A stretch of DNA of 64,000 bases from Halobacterium noricense (lineage in GTDB: Archaea > Halobacteriota > Halobacteria > Halobacteriales > Halobacteriaceae), in the NCBI RefSeq assembly GCF_021233435.1, contig NZ_CP089468.1:2108001-2172000 (forward strand), in the 5' to 3' direction. Shown here piece by piece: positions 1 through 8,556 of the stretch. The translations under genes were made by a program, and so were the position numbers. The notes beneath the pieces were generated by a model that had not been told where the DNA came from, did no database searches, and saw only the letters and a program-made list of their open reading frames with translations. Within the stretch, counting starts at the first letter, position 1; every line of letters starts with the position of its first letter.

Positions 1-401
1 GCGGAGACGGACGCGAAGTAGCCGGCGGCGTCACCGAAGTACGCGCCGGTTGCGCTCCCGAAGACGTACCGGATAACCCAGCCACCGACGACGCTGTAGT
101 AGGAGAGAATCCACAGGCCCGTGAGCAGGCCGATTGCGCCCACGACCGTCCACGCGGGGTGTTTCAGTCGGTCGAACGCTTCGACGGCGTTGATGTTCGC
201 GCGCCGCCCGACGACGAACTCCCCGAGGATGGCGGGGAGCCCGATGAGCAGGGCGGCGAGCAGGTAGACGAAGACGAACGCCGCGCCGCCGTTCGTCCCC
301 GTCTTGAACGGGAACTGCCAGATGTTTCCGAGGCCGACCGCCGACCCGACGGCCGCGAGGATGAAGCCGAGTCTCGTGGCCCAGGTTTCTCGTTCTGTCA
401 T
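1..401 (-). CDS. Sodium-dependent (SNF/NSS family) transporter, partial
   Basis: The reverse strand reads from ATG at 401 off the left edge, so only about the first 133 residues are visible. They contain the first-helix signature GSAVGLGNIWQFPF (about residues 19-32) of the sodium:neurotransmitter symporter family, followed by further hydrophobic segments and a short basic loop (VVGRRANIN). Family members are sodium-coupled importers of amino acids or related solutes with 11-12 membrane helices. The substrate cannot be told from this fragment. The family call is firm; the C-terminus lies outside the window. Confidence 0.9.
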   Translation of the reverse strand, partial: MTERETWATRLGFILAAVGSAVGLGNIWQFPFKTGTNGGAAFVFVYLLAALLIGLPAILGEFVVGRRANINAVEAFDRLKHPAWTVVGAIGLLTGLWILSYYSVVGGWVIRYVFGSATGAYFGDAAGYFASVS

Positions 402-485
402 GGTGTACCACGCCGTATCCGCGCCGCCAGTTAAAAAGCGTACGGTTTGCGAGCGAAGCCCACGCCACAGCCCCGCGAACGAGCG

Positions 486-863
486 TCAGGCCTCGTGGGT
501 GGCCGCGCGGTACGTCAGGTCGGCCATCGCGACGAAGAGGAGCGTGCCCGCGACGAACGCCAGCGAGTGCAGCGGCGGCATCGAGAGCCCTTCCGCGGCG
601 ACGACGCTCCCCGGGACGACCCACTGCCCGACGACGTAGAACCACTGGACGAGCGAGCGCTCCCGACCTTGCAGGTCGTAGTGGTCGACGGCGAACCCGA
701 CGACGACCGCGAGGATGGAGAGCACGCCGAGGTGGGCGTGCGCGCCGACCATCCACCCCGGAAGGTTCGGCCCGCCGGGCATGACGAGGTAGGCGTTCTG
801 CATCCCGTACAGCATCTGGACTGCGAGGCCGAGGAATCCCGACGTCTTCAGCACGCGTGTCAT
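486..863 (-). CDS. Small four-helix membrane protein
   Basis: A 125-residue, mostly hydrophobic protein with about four predicted membrane segments. The second segment carries a histidine-rich motif, GAHAHLG (about residues 40-46), and DHYD follows the next helix. Such histidines in a four-helix bundle could bind heme, and there is a loose resemblance to the styrene-oxide-isomerase-like fold, but I cannot assign a function. Upstream on the reverse strand, near 885-897, is a GAAACGTTAAT promoter-like stretch about 25-30 bp before the ATG, consistent with a leaderless transcript. It lies about 85 bp beyond the transporter start, on the same strand. Confidence 0.7.
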   Translation of the reverse strand: MTRVLKTSGFLGLAVQMLYGMQNAYLVMPGGPNLPGWMVGAHAHLGVLSILAVVVGFAVDHYDLQGRERSLVQWFYVVGQWVVPGSVVAAEGLSMPPLHSLAFVAGTLLFVAMADLTYRAATHEA

Positions 864-1188
864 GAGCGTTGCATTTCAGGTAAGACAGATTAACGTTTCT
901 ATCCGTTGTCACTGGTGGCACAGAACGGCCGCGAGCGCGGCGCGCCAGTTCGAGCGGAAGATTTCACGTACGCGCGCTGGTTCGCCCGTCGCTCCCACGC
1001 CCGCAATCGCGGTCGTGTCGTCCGGCTGCTCGTTTTCTCTGTCCCAACGTCGGGACTAACGCAGCCCCCCGAAACCGTACGACTACAGCAGGGTCGAATC
1101 GCCTCTGCGACCCGACCGCCCGAAAGCGGCAGGGGTGAGTGAGAAGGGTTGGCTTTATGCGAGCCCGCGACAGCCTTTCGAGTGCAAA
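864..1188. other. Divergent intergenic region upstream of sucC
   Basis: About 325 bp with no convincing gene. The left end carries the reverse-strand promoter of the membrane protein gene (TTAAT near 890). The right end carries the sucC promoter, with TTTATG at 1154-1159, about 30-35 bp before the sucC ATG. I see nothing else recognisable here. Confidence 0.5.
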
Positions 1189-2337
1189 ATGAAGCTCCAC
1201 GAGTATCAGGCGAAGCAGGTCTTCGCCGAGGCGGGCATCCCGACTCCCGGGTCGACGCTCGCCACGTCCGTCGACGAGGTCGTCGAGGCCGCGAGTGACC
1301 TCGGCTACCCCGTCGCGGTGAAGGCCCAGGTACACGTCGGCGGCCGCGGCAAGGCCGGCGGCATCAAGCTCGCCGAGAACGAAACCGAAGCCCGCGAGGC
1401 CGCCGAGTCCATCCTCGGCATGGACCTCAAGGGGTACACGGTCGACAAAGTTCTCGTCGAGGAAGCGGTCGACTTCACGAACGAACTGTACGTCGGCGTC
1501 ACCATGGACCGCGGCGAGGGCAAGCCCGTCGTGATGGTCTCCGAGAAGGGTGGCGTCAACATCGAGGAAGTCGCGGAGGAAGACCCCGAGGCCATCGCCC
1601 GGGAGCACGTCGACCCCGCGTTCGGCCTCCATCCCTTCCAGGCACGGAAGGTCGTCTACGACGCCGGTATCCCCCGCGAGGTCGCGGGCGACGTCGCGTC
1701 CATCCTGACGACCCTCTACGAACTCTACGAGGACCGCGACGGCAGCGACGTCGAGGTCAACCCCCTGATGGTCACCAGCGACGACGAAGTCATCGCGGCC
1801 GACGCCGTGATGAACATCGACGAGGACGCGCTGTTCCGGCAGCCGGAACTCGCGGAGATGGAGGACGAGGCCGCCGAGGACGAACTCGAAGCCAAGGCCA
1901 ACGAGTACGGCTTCGACTACGTGCGCCTCGACGGCAACGTCGGCATCATCGGCAACGGCGCCGGGCTCGTGATGACGACGCTGGACCTCGTGGACTACTA
2001 CGGCGGCGAGCCCGCGAACTTCCTGGACATCGGCGGCGGCGCGAAAGCCGAACGCGTCGCGAACGCCCTCGACATGGTGTTCAGCGACGAGAACGTCGAC
2101 AGCGTCGTGTTCAACATCTTCGGCGGCATCACGCGCGGCGACGAGGTCGCGAAGGGCATCAACACCGCGCTCGAACAGTTCGACGAGATTCCCAAGCGCG
2201 TCGTGGTGCGCCTCGCCGGCACGAACGCCGAGGAGGGCCGCGAGATTCTCAACGACGAGCTGGTGACCGTCGAGGAAACGCTCGAAGGCGCCGTGCAGCG
2301 CGCCGTCGAATACGCTGACACGGAGGCAGGACAATGA
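1189..2337 (+). CDS. sucC: Succinyl-CoA synthetase beta subunit
   Basis: Beta subunit of succinate-CoA ligase (ADP- or GDP-forming), which interconverts succinyl-CoA and succinate with substrate-level phosphorylation in the TCA cycle. The 382 residues match the family length. The N-terminus ([12 protein letters not shown]) begins the ATP-grasp domain, and the C-terminal CoA-ligase domain contains GNGAGLVM and [16 protein letters not shown] 1189 is chosen because homologues begin here and a TTTATG box lies about 30-35 bp upstream, as expected for a leaderless haloarchaeal mRNA. The longer in-frame extension to 1135 would cross this promoter. Its end overlaps sucD by 4 bp (ATGA). Confidence 0.97.
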   Translation: MKLHEYQAKQVFAEAGIPTPGSTLATSVDEVVEAASDLGYPVAVKAQVHVGGRGKAGGIKLAENETEAREAAESILGMDLKGYTVDKVLVEEAVDFTNELYVGVTMDRGEGKPVVMVSEKGGVNIEEVAEEDPEAIAREHVDPAFGLHPFQARKVVYDAGIPREVAGDVASILTTLYELYEDRDGSDVEVNPLMVTSDDEVIAADAVMNIDEDALFRQPELAEMEDEAAEDELEAKANEYGFDYVRLDGNVGIIGNGAGLVMTTLDLVDYYGGEPANFLDIGGGAKAERVANALDMVFSDENVDSVVFNIFGGITRGDEVAKGINTALEQFDEIPKRVVVRLAGTNAEEGREILNDELVTVEETLEGAVQRAVEYADTEAGQ

Positions 2338-3203
2338 GCATTCTAGTCGACGACGACACCCGCGTCGTGGTACAGGGCATCACCGGCGGGGAAGGGAAGT
2401 TCCACGCCGAACAGATGATTGACTACGGCACGAACGTCGTCGCGGGCGCGGTGCCGGGCAAGGGCGGCCAGGAGGTCGCCGGCGTCCCGGTGTACGACAC
2501 TGTCCACGACGCCGTCGACGAGGAGAACGCCGACGCCTCGGTCATCTTCGTGCCGCCGGCGTTCGCCGCGGACGCCATCTTCGAGGCGCTGGATACGGAC
2601 CTCGACCTCGCCGTCGCCATCACCGAAGGCATCCCCACGCAGGACATGGCGAAGGTGAACAAGCGCCTGCAGGAGACCGACACCCGCCTGCAGGGGCCGA
2701 ACTGCCCGGGCATCATCACGCCCGGCGAGGCGAAACTCGGCATCCTCCCCGGGAACATCTTCTCGGAGGGGAAGGTCGGGCTCGTCTCCCGCTCCGGCAC
2801 GCTGACCTACCAGGTCGTGGACTCGCTCACCCAGCGCGGCATCGGCCAGACCACCGCCATCGGCATCGGGGGCGACCCCATCATCGGGACGGACTTCATC
2901 GACGCCCTCGAACTGTTCGAGGCCGACGAGGAGACCGAAGCGGTCGTGATGTGTGGCGAAATCGGCGGCGAGGACGAGGAGGAGGCCGCCGAGTACATCG
3001 CGCAGAACATGGACACGCCGGTCGCCGGCTTCATCGCGGGCCGCACCGCGCCGCCGGGCAAGCGCATGGGCCACGCGGGTGCCATCGTCTCCGGCAGCGG
3101 CACCGGCACCGCCGAGTCCAAAATCAACGCGCTCAACGAGGCGGGCGTCCCCGTCGGCGACACCCCCGAGGAAGTTGCGGACGACATCGAAGACCTGCTG
3201 TAG
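2334..3203 (+). CDS. sucD: Succinyl-CoA synthetase alpha subunit
   Basis: Alpha subunit of succinyl-CoA synthetase, 289 residues. The N-terminal CoA-binding Rossmann domain has [12 protein letters not shown], and the segment [11 protein letters not shown] is typical of the family. The phosphorylated active-site histidine lies in GHAGAIVSG (about residue 246). Its ATG overlaps the sucC stop, so the two subunits are translationally coupled and co-transcribed. Together they form the heteromeric TCA-cycle enzyme. Confidence 0.97.
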   Translation: MSILVDDDTRVVVQGITGGEGKFHAEQMIDYGTNVVAGAVPGKGGQEVAGVPVYDTVHDAVDEENADASVIFVPPAFAADAIFEALDTDLDLAVAITEGIPTQDMAKVNKRLQETDTRLQGPNCPGIITPGEAKLGILPGNIFSEGKVGLVSRSGTLTYQVVDSLTQRGIGQTTAIGIGGDPIIGTDFIDALELFEADEETEAVVMCGEIGGEDEEEAAEYIAQNMDTPVAGFIAGRTAPPGKRMGHAGAIVSGSGTGTAESKINALNEAGVPVGDTPEEVADDIEDLL

Positions 3204-3508
3204 TCGGCACGCGCCGCTCTTCTTTCGGAGACGGACCGAGGGAGCAGCCGAGAGCGGTGGCTGTGCGGTGAGAAACGTGAGGACGGAGCGCCGGTCGCTG
3301 CGCGCTCGGACACCCCTGGCCGAGCCACGCCACCGGCGTGTGAACGCACACCACGCTGGTGGTTAGGTCCGACGGCCGCGGCCAGCAGTTCTGGTTCTCC
3401 ACAGCGTCGCAGCAGCTCGTAAACCGTCGTTAATTCGGTTTAACCGTCCTAAAACGGCGACCACGGTATCCCCGGTTTATACTCTAGCCGATTGACTGGT
3501 CGGACACG
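3204..3508. other. Intergenic region with inverted repeat and promoter
   Basis: About 305 bp without a convincing gene. A 7-bp perfect inverted repeat (TAAACCG, 9-nt gap, CGGTTTA) spans 3420-3442 in an AT-rich patch; it may be an operator or a terminator for sucCD. The sequence GGTTTATACT at 3475-3484 is the likely TATA element of the small zinc-ribbon gene that starts at 3509. Confidence 0.5.
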
Positions 3509-3706
3509 ATGACCACCACCGCCCCCGACTCGCACCTCCGGGAGTTCTGCCAGGACTGCGACCGAGCGACCCGCCACGCGGTCCGCATCGAGCTCCGCGT
3601 GGAGAACCACGCCGTGGACAACCCCGGCTGCTCGCGGGAGCCCTACCGCGTGAGCCGGTGTCTGGTCTGCGACGCCACCGACGCGCGCCGCATGAGCGAC
3701 GCCTGA
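3509..3706 (+). CDS. Small zinc-ribbon-like protein
   Basis: A 65-residue haloarchaeal protein with cysteine pairs that suit zinc binding: CQDC near residues 14-17 and CLVC near residues 51-54. Many such one-domain zinc-finger proteins occur in haloarchaea, and their roles are mostly unknown. ATG 3509 lies about 28-33 bp after a TTTATA box, consistent with leaderless transcription. It is followed at 45 bp by the methylase gene on the same strand, so it may share a transcript with it. Confidence 0.7.
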   Translation: MTTTAPDSHLREFCQDCDRATRHAVRIELRVENHAVDNPGCSREPYRVSRCLVCDATDARRMSDA

Positions 3707-3750
3707 CGCCAGCGAAACGCCTACGTGTCGGCGTGCGGACGACTGAGTGA

Positions 3751-4776
3751 ATGGAGACCACCCACCGCGTCCACGTCGGCGATGCCCGCGACCTCCCGCT
3801 CGCCGACGACTCCGTGGACCTCGTGGTCACGTCGCCGCCGTATCCGATGATAGAGATGTGGGACGACGTCTTCGCCGCCCTCGACCCCGCCGTCGGCGAC
3901 GCGCTCGACGCCGGCGACGGCGACCGCGCCCACGACCTGATGCTCTCCGTGCTCGACGACGCGTGGGCGGAACTCGCGCGCGTGCTCGCCCCGGGCGGCA
4001 TCGCCGTCGTCAACGTCGGCGACGCCACGCGCAACCTCGGCCGGTTCCGCGTCTACGACAACCACGCGCGCGTCACCGACGCCTTCCAGTCGCTGGGCTT
4101 CGACCCGCTCCCGGGCGTGCTCTGGCGCAAACCCGCCAACTCCGCCGCGAAGTTCATGGGCAGCGGGATGGTGCCGCCGAACGCGTACGTCACGCTCGAA
4201 CGCGAGCACGTCCTCGTCTTCCGGAACGGCCAGCGCCGCGAGTTCGAGCCGCGCGCCGACCGCCGCTACGAGGCCGCCTACTTCTGGGAGGAGCGCAACC
4301 GCTGGTTCTCGGACGTCTGGGACGACCTCAACGGCGAACACCAGACGCTCGCCGACCCCGAGTTGCGCGAGCGCTCGGCGGCGTTCCCGCTGGAACTCCC
4401 CTACCGCCTCGTGAACATGTACTCCGTCTACGGCGACACCATCCTCGACCCGTTCTGGGGGACCGGCACCACGAGCCTCGCCGCTGCAATCGCCGGTCGT
4501 CACTCCGTCGGCGTCGAACGCGACGACGGCCTCGCCGACGCCTTCGACGACCGCATCCGCGACGCTCCCGCGCTCTCTCGGGAGTTCGCCGCCAGCCGCC
4601 TCGACGACCACCGCGCGTTCGTCGACGCCTCGGGCGACGACTTCGAGTACGCCGCCGACCACTACGACACGCGCGTCCGAACGAAACAAGAGCAAGCGAT
4701 TCGCCTCTACGGAGTCACGGACGTCGAACCGACGCTCGACGGCTGGGAAGCGACGCACGAACCGTACGAGGGGTAG
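3751..4776 (+). CDS. zim: Orphan beta-class DNA methyltransferase (Zim-like, probable CTAG methylase)
   Basis: A 341-residue amino-methyltransferase of the N4/N6 type. The catalytic motif TSPPYPM is at about residues 27-33, near the N-terminus. The AdoMet-binding motif DPFWGTGTT lies in the C-terminal third, which is the beta-class order. TSPPY suggests N4-cytosine methylation. No restriction endonuclease partner is adjacent in the same operon. Its length and motif layout match the solitary haloarchaeal 'CTAG modification methylase' (Zim). The target CTAG is inferred from that family and from the scarcity of CTAG in this window, not proven. Confidence 0.8.
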   Translation: METTHRVHVGDARDLPLADDSVDLVVTSPPYPMIEMWDDVFAALDPAVGDALDAGDGDRAHDLMLSVLDDAWAELARVLAPGGIAVVNVGDATRNLGRFRVYDNHARVTDAFQSLGFDPLPGVLWRKPANSAAKFMGSGMVPPNAYVTLEREHVLVFRNGQRREFEPRADRRYEAAYFWEERNRWFSDVWDDLNGEHQTLADPELRERSAAFPLELPYRLVNMYSVYGDTILDPFWGTGTTSLAAAIAGRHSVGVERDDGLADAFDDRIRDAPALSREFAASRLDDHRAFVDASGDDFEYAADHYDTRVRTKQEQAIRLYGVTDVEPTLDGWEATHEPYEG

Positions 4777-4940
4777 ATTGGGCGGGGGAGCACGCATTTC
4801 GCTCGTCGAAGTAGTCCGCGTGGATTTGAATCGCCACTAGAAGCTCGGTTCGCTCACCAGCCTGCTCGGGGACAGTATCTTGTAAGACTGGGTTGCCCAG
4901 GTCGCTTGGACGCCCCAAACACCCACTTATGTCGGGTCGG

Positions 4941-6314
4941 CTACAGCGTCGCCTGAAACGAGTCCGCCCACTGCTTCGGTACCGGAAGGTTCGACAGAAC
5001 TCGTGACTGCAGCCGATAGTAGCCGTTATTTGCTCTCTGGCAGTTCGCTTTCATCCACATGCGTGCGTCTGCCGAATTCAAGTGCTCGACGAGCTCGTTT
5101 ACCGAGACGCCGTCCTTCGGCACAGCGTAGTACACCGAGTGTTTCGGCACGACTGTGCCTCGCTCTTCTATCCAGAAATTCGGTTCCTGGACGAGGTCAC
5201 GGAACACGATTTTCGGTTGCAGAATGTCTTCCATCGGGGGAGTTTCGTGCCACGCGTACCACGTCTTCCCGCTTTTGACACACGAGCGGTCCTCCAGTCG
5301 TTCACGGTGATCTTCGAGCCACGAGAAGAACTCGCCCAGCTCTTCCTCATCAGCGAGCGTTCCGTCATCCCTGTACGGGCACAAAAACACGCTATCCGTG
5401 TACGGTCCGTCGAACTCCCGTAACTGACTCCCGCTCACCGTGGGACGGACCCACTTCTCCTCGATTTGTTCCGGAACCTGATCGGCTTTCGTCACGAACA
5501 CGTTGTCCGCTCCAGTCGCTAACCCGGGGCTAATCCGCTCAGTGACGTCACTCAGCGTCGCGCCGGTTTGCATGTCTTGCAGGTCGGCATTTCTGATTTG
5601 GCTCGCCCAACTACTCCCGTCGCTGGGCAGAACAGCCGTGTGAGACGTCCCGTCTCGAAGTGTCACTCGCGTCTCACGCGAGTCCGCGTTGTTTCCTGCA
5701 CGCCGAACTGTGGTGATGCACGGAAATGTCACGAGATCCGTAAACGCATCTTCGTCGATGTGGTGTATTTCCTCGACGTACACGTCACCGGTCATCAATA
5801 GCCGACGGAGTGGTTCGGCCGTATCGACGTACTCGAACTTCTCCGGCGTCACGAACGATAGCGTTCCGTCCGGTGCGAGTGACTCTCGTGACCGTTCAAA
5901 AAAGAGCAAGTACAGGTCGAAGCGCCCGACTGCCGTGCGGAACTTGGACTTGTACCGTTCTTTTTCCTCCTCAGATAGGCCTTCTATCGGGACGTACGGC
6001 GGATTCCCGACGATGTACGTAAACGGCCCGTAATCACGCATCTCGTCGGCGAGATAGTCCTGCTGCTCAAACTCGACGTGACGCAAACCACGAGCACGTG
6101 CCTTTTCGAGGTGTTCTGGGTTCGTTTCGACGCCCAATCCTTCCGGGTACGTCCAGCCTTCCGCATCGCATACGCGTTCGACCGCAGCAGCGAACGGCGC
6201 ACTCCCACAGCCAGGGTACAGGATACGTGCGTCGCTCGTCGGCGGGACGTCTCGGAACAACCGCCTGACTATTTGCTCGGCCAAATCATCGGGCGTAGGG
6301 ACATGCCCTTTCAT
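4941..6314 (-). CDS. Type II gamma-class N6-adenine DNA methyltransferase (modification subunit)
   Basis: A 457-residue methyltransferase. Motif I is ILYPGCGSAPF (residues 31-41) and the catalytic motif NPPY is at 104-107, the gamma-class m6A order. A C-terminal TaqI-like target-recognition region follows (about residues 230-450). It lies 46 bp after the restriction gene on the same strand, so the pair forms one operon. The partner endonuclease belongs to the PaeR7I family, whose companion methylases modify the adenine in CTCGAG; the same target is inferred here. Base composition is visibly less GC-rich than the flanks, which suggests horizontal acquisition. Confidence 0.92.
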   Translation of the reverse strand: MKGHVPTPDDLAEQIVRRLFRDVPPTSDARILYPGCGSAPFAAAVERVCDAEGWTYPEGLGVETNPEHLEKARARGLRHVEFEQQDYLADEMRDYGPFTYIVGNPPYVPIEGLSEEEKERYKSKFRTAVGRFDLYLLFFERSRESLAPDGTLSFVTPEKFEYVDTAEPLRRLLMTGDVYVEEIHHIDEDAFTDLVTFPCITTVRRAGNNADSRETRVTLRDGTSHTAVLPSDGSSWASQIRNADLQDMQTGATLSDVTERISPGLATGADNVFVTKADQVPEQIEEKWVRPTVSGSQLREFDGPYTDSVFLCPYRDDGTLADEEELGEFFSWLEDHRERLEDRSCVKSGKTWYAWHETPPMEDILQPKIVFRDLVQEPNFWIEERGTVVPKHSVYYAVPKDGVSVNELVEHLNSADARMWMKANCQRANNGYYRLQSRVLSNLPVPKQWADSFQATL

Positions 6315-6360
6315 TCAGTACCCCGGATTATCGCTCCGTAGTACTTGTACGTACGTAAAC

Positions 6361-7119
6361 TCACTCACTCGCTCCATCCCCGTCCGTGTCGAGGTCTCGT
6401 TGAATATCGATGTGCCCGCGGACGTGCGATGCGAGAGACCGAGCGAAACGTCTGAATTTGAGTTCCTCGTTTGGCTCCCAGTACTCGCCGTTCATTCCCC
6501 GTTCCTCGTCACTCAAGACGAATGCGGCGTCGTTGACCACTCGTTGTCGAACCATCCGCTTACAGAATAGTTCCATTCTATCGACGTACGTCGCGTCTTC
6601 GAACTCGTCGTCGACAGAGAAGTTCACCTCCCGCACGTCTGGTACGTTTCTCGACTCCTCGTTGTCAGCCATGAGCATCAAATACCCAATAAATGGCTGT
6701 GGTGACGGTTCAAACACGCCGTCTTCGTACGCCTGGATGAGGTCGGTGAAGCTCCCGATCCCTTCCTCGACTCTATTGTTCAGATTGTTTCCGAAACTGG
6801 AAGCTTGGCTTTTGTACTCAACGACTGCGAGTAACTCGCCGTCGTGTACGACTGCGGTATCCCACCCCTTTTCGTGTCGATAGTAGCCCGGGAGCGTCGC
6901 GTAGTAATCGTGTTTCACCGAGGACTCCGGCACACCTGCCTCGATTAGGATGTCCTGGACGAGACCGGCGAATGAATCCATCTGCTTCCCGCCGAGGACT
7001 TCCGCGCGTTTCCCGCGTGTCGAGTCTTCCGAGTCGCGTTGGTCTTCGGCCTGCCCCGACCGAGTTTCCCAGTACCACTGCACCGCATCGCCAACTTCGG
7101 ACTCGAAGTCGTCTATCAT
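6361..7119 (-). CDS. PaeR7I-family (XhoI-like) type II restriction endonuclease
   Basis: A 252-residue endonuclease related to PaeR7I/XhoI. The family region RGKRAEVLGGKQMD precedes a PD-(D/E)xK-like core: GWD followed by AVVEYKSQ (Asp about residue 87, Glu and Lys about residues 101 and 103), then SFGNNLNNRVEEGIGS, highly typical of the family. ATG 7119 is preferred over the in-frame GTG at 7128 because it gives the usual family length. It is transcribed just ahead of its methyltransferase. Cleavage of CTCGAG is predicted from family knowledge. Confidence 0.92.
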   Translation of the reverse strand: MIDDFESEVGDAVQWYWETRSGQAEDQRDSEDSTRGKRAEVLGGKQMDSFAGLVQDILIEAGVPESSVKHDYYATLPGYYRHEKGWDTAVVHDGELLAVVEYKSQASSFGNNLNNRVEEGIGSFTDLIQAYEDGVFEPSPQPFIGYLMLMADNEESRNVPDVREVNFSVDDEFEDATYVDRMELFCKRMVRQRVVNDAAFVLSDEERGMNGEYWEPNEELKFRRFARSLASHVRGHIDIQRDLDTDGDGASE

Positions 7120-7128
7120 GCTTGGCAC

Positions 7129-7398
7129 TGACTAGGGAAACACTGTATGCATGCCGATTCAGAGTGATAATCGGAAATCTTAGCATCCAAGCTAGTAGTT
7201 GTTATACTCACACTCCTTGGAGCGGGAGGCGGATCCAGCGACGAATAGGACCCCTGTTCGACGGATATCCTGGGTGATGTCCTTCTGCTTGGAGGTCACC
7301 GTTCACGACGCGGAGGCAGTACAGTTAGATGTCGACCGTTCGAATCCACGCCTCGCCACTGCGCGTTTTCGCTTCACTTCGTTCCGCGAAAATGCTCA
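7129..7398. other. AT-richer intergenic region between R-M pair and tRNA-Val
   Basis: About 270 bp without a supported gene. Its left part should hold the promoter of the R-M operon. At 7339-7351 there is TTCGAATCCACGC, which resembles the T-loop and 3' end of a tRNA, but the neighbouring bases cannot form the T-stem, so it is at most a remnant. Confidence 0.4.
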
Positions 7399-7473
7399 TG
7401 GGTCGGGGCGGATTCGAACCGCCGACCTGCTCCGTGTGAAGGAGCCGTCATAACCGGACTAGACCACCGACCC
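7399..7473 (-). tRNA. tRNA-Val (anticodon CAC)
   Basis: The reverse strand folds as a standard tRNA. The acceptor stem is GGGTCGG/CCGACCC with discriminator A. The D-arm begins TGGTCTAG. The anticodon stem GCTCC/GGAGC encloses loop TTCACAC, giving anticodon CAC (Val, GTG codons). The T-arm is GGCGG-TTCGAAT-CCGCC. No CCA is encoded and no intron is seen. A TTAATG-like box lies about 30 bp upstream on the reverse strand (near 7502-7510). The R-M island lies downstream of the tRNA 3' end. Confidence 0.96.
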
Positions 7474-7580
7474 GCGCACCAGTTAGTACCCGTAGGCCGC
7501 CATTAAGGCTTGCGTTTAGTCGACGCGCGAAGCGATGCACCGAACCACGTCCCGATGCCCGCCACCGATAGATTTTAGTC

Positions 7581-7600
7581 GTTTTGGGCAAACCTAAAAC
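7581..7600. promoter_or_regulatory. 20-bp imperfect palindrome resembling a DtxR/SirR-type box
   Basis: GTTTTGGGCAAACCTAAAAC is an almost perfect dyad, with 8-bp arms and one mismatch. It resembles [14 protein letters not shown] (DtxR family) operators of the TTAGGT-type. It lies between the 3' end of pduO and the tRNA-Val promoter and does not sit in front of any gene I can support. A function is therefore uncertain. Confidence 0.35.
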
Positions 7601-7709
7601 TCGTGCGGCGGACGCCGCCGGCCGTCCGTCCGCGTCTGTCCCAGCCTGTCACCCGTCGGCACCAACCGCGTCCCACACGGGACGAAGGCATCATCTCGTC
7701 CGCGCGCCG

Positions 7710-8246
7710 TCAGTACGACGGCGACTCCTCGCGGACACCCGCTTGTAGGTTCGCCAGCCGCGCGAACACGAAGAGGGCGTCGGAGAGCCGGTTCAGGTAC
7801 GCGATTGCGGTCTCGTTGACTTCCTCCTCGTGGTCGGCGAGCGCGACCGCGCGGCGCTCGGCGCGCCGGCAGACTGCTCGCGCGTGGTGGAGGCTCGCGC
7901 CCGACTCGTCGCCGCCCGGTAGAATGAACGACTCCAGCGGCTCCAGTTGTTCCTCGCAGGCGTCGATCCACACCTCGACCTGGTCCACGTGCTCCTCCGT
8001 GACGACCGGGGCGCCCTCCTCGGGTTCGGGGTTGGCGAGGTCGGCCTGCACGACGTGGAGGTGGTTTTGCGCGGCCTCCAGGTACTCGTCGAGTTCGTCG
8101 ACGCCGGTCGGGCGCACCGTCCCGAGCAAGGCGTTCACCTCGTCGACGGTGCCGTACGCTTCGATGCGCGGGCTGGTCTTCGACACCCGCGTCATGTCCC
8201 GGAGGTCCGTCTTCCCGGTGTCGCCGCGGCGCGTGTAGATTTTCAT
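7710..8246 (-). CDS. pduO: PduO-type ATP:cob(I)alamin adenosyltransferase
   Basis: A 178-residue trimeric-type corrinoid adenosyltransferase that transfers the adenosyl group of ATP to cob(I)alamin, giving coenzyme B12. The family signature TRRGDTGKTDL is at about residues 4-14, and the C-terminal helix carries CRRAERRAVAL and NRLSDALFV. ATG 8246 is chosen because it matches the conserved N-terminus (MKIYTRRGD). It overlaps the glutaredoxin stop by 4 bp. It is distinct from the CobA-type enzyme encoded at 29279, so this organism has two unrelated adenosyltransferases, one probably for salvage. Confidence 0.93.
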   Translation of the reverse strand: MKIYTRRGDTGKTDLRDMTRVSKTSPRIEAYGTVDEVNALLGTVRPTGVDELDEYLEAAQNHLHVVQADLANPEPEEGAPVVTEEHVDQVEVWIDACEEQLEPLESFILPGGDESGASLHHARAVCRRAERRAVALADHEEEVNETAIAYLNRLSDALFVFARLANLQAGVREESPSY

Positions 8247-8482
8247 GCGAGGGTGCGTTCGACGTACGTCAGGATGTTCTCGCTCTCGGCCATCGTCACG
8301 CCGTGGTCGTCGTCCACGAGCACGGGGACGCCGCGCTGCCCGCTCACGCGCTTGACCTCGTTGCGCTCGGAGTGCATCGCGTCCACCCACACCGTCTCGT
8401 AGTCGACGCCCGCGTCGTCGAGCGCGTCCGCGGCCTTCTCGCAGTACGGGCAGCCGTCCAGTTCGTAGAGTGTCAGACCCAT
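8243..8482 (-). CDS. Glutaredoxin-like protein
   Basis: A 79-residue thioredoxin-fold protein with the redox motif CPYC at residues 11-14 and the cis-proline segment GVPVLVDDD. ATG 8482 gives the usual single-domain glutaredoxin length. It is translationally coupled to pduO (4-bp overlap). A role in reducing thiols, or in keeping the cobalamin adenosyltransferase or its corrinoid substrate reduced, is plausible from this coupling but not shown. Confidence 0.88.
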   Translation of the reverse strand: MGLTLYELDGCPYCEKAADALDDAGVDYETVWVDAMHSERNEVKRVSGQRGVPVLVDDDHGVTMAESENILTYVERTLA

Positions 8483-8556
8483 ACCGTCCCTTGGCGGGGC
8501 GGCGGCAAAGTAGTTGGTCCCGAACCGTTTTGCCCCCGCACTCCGTCGCCTCGGGC

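Noticed and set aside
964-2334. Long reverse-strand ORF (456 codons) across sucC
   Set aside because: It is antisense to the well-supported sucC. Its Val/Asp/His-rich composition is the usual mirror of a GC-rich acidic gene; no motif.
7300-7360. Possible second tRNA near 7339 (TTCGAATCC)
   Set aside because: The T-loop-like sequence has no pairing T-stem and no matching acceptor strand 70 bp upstream.
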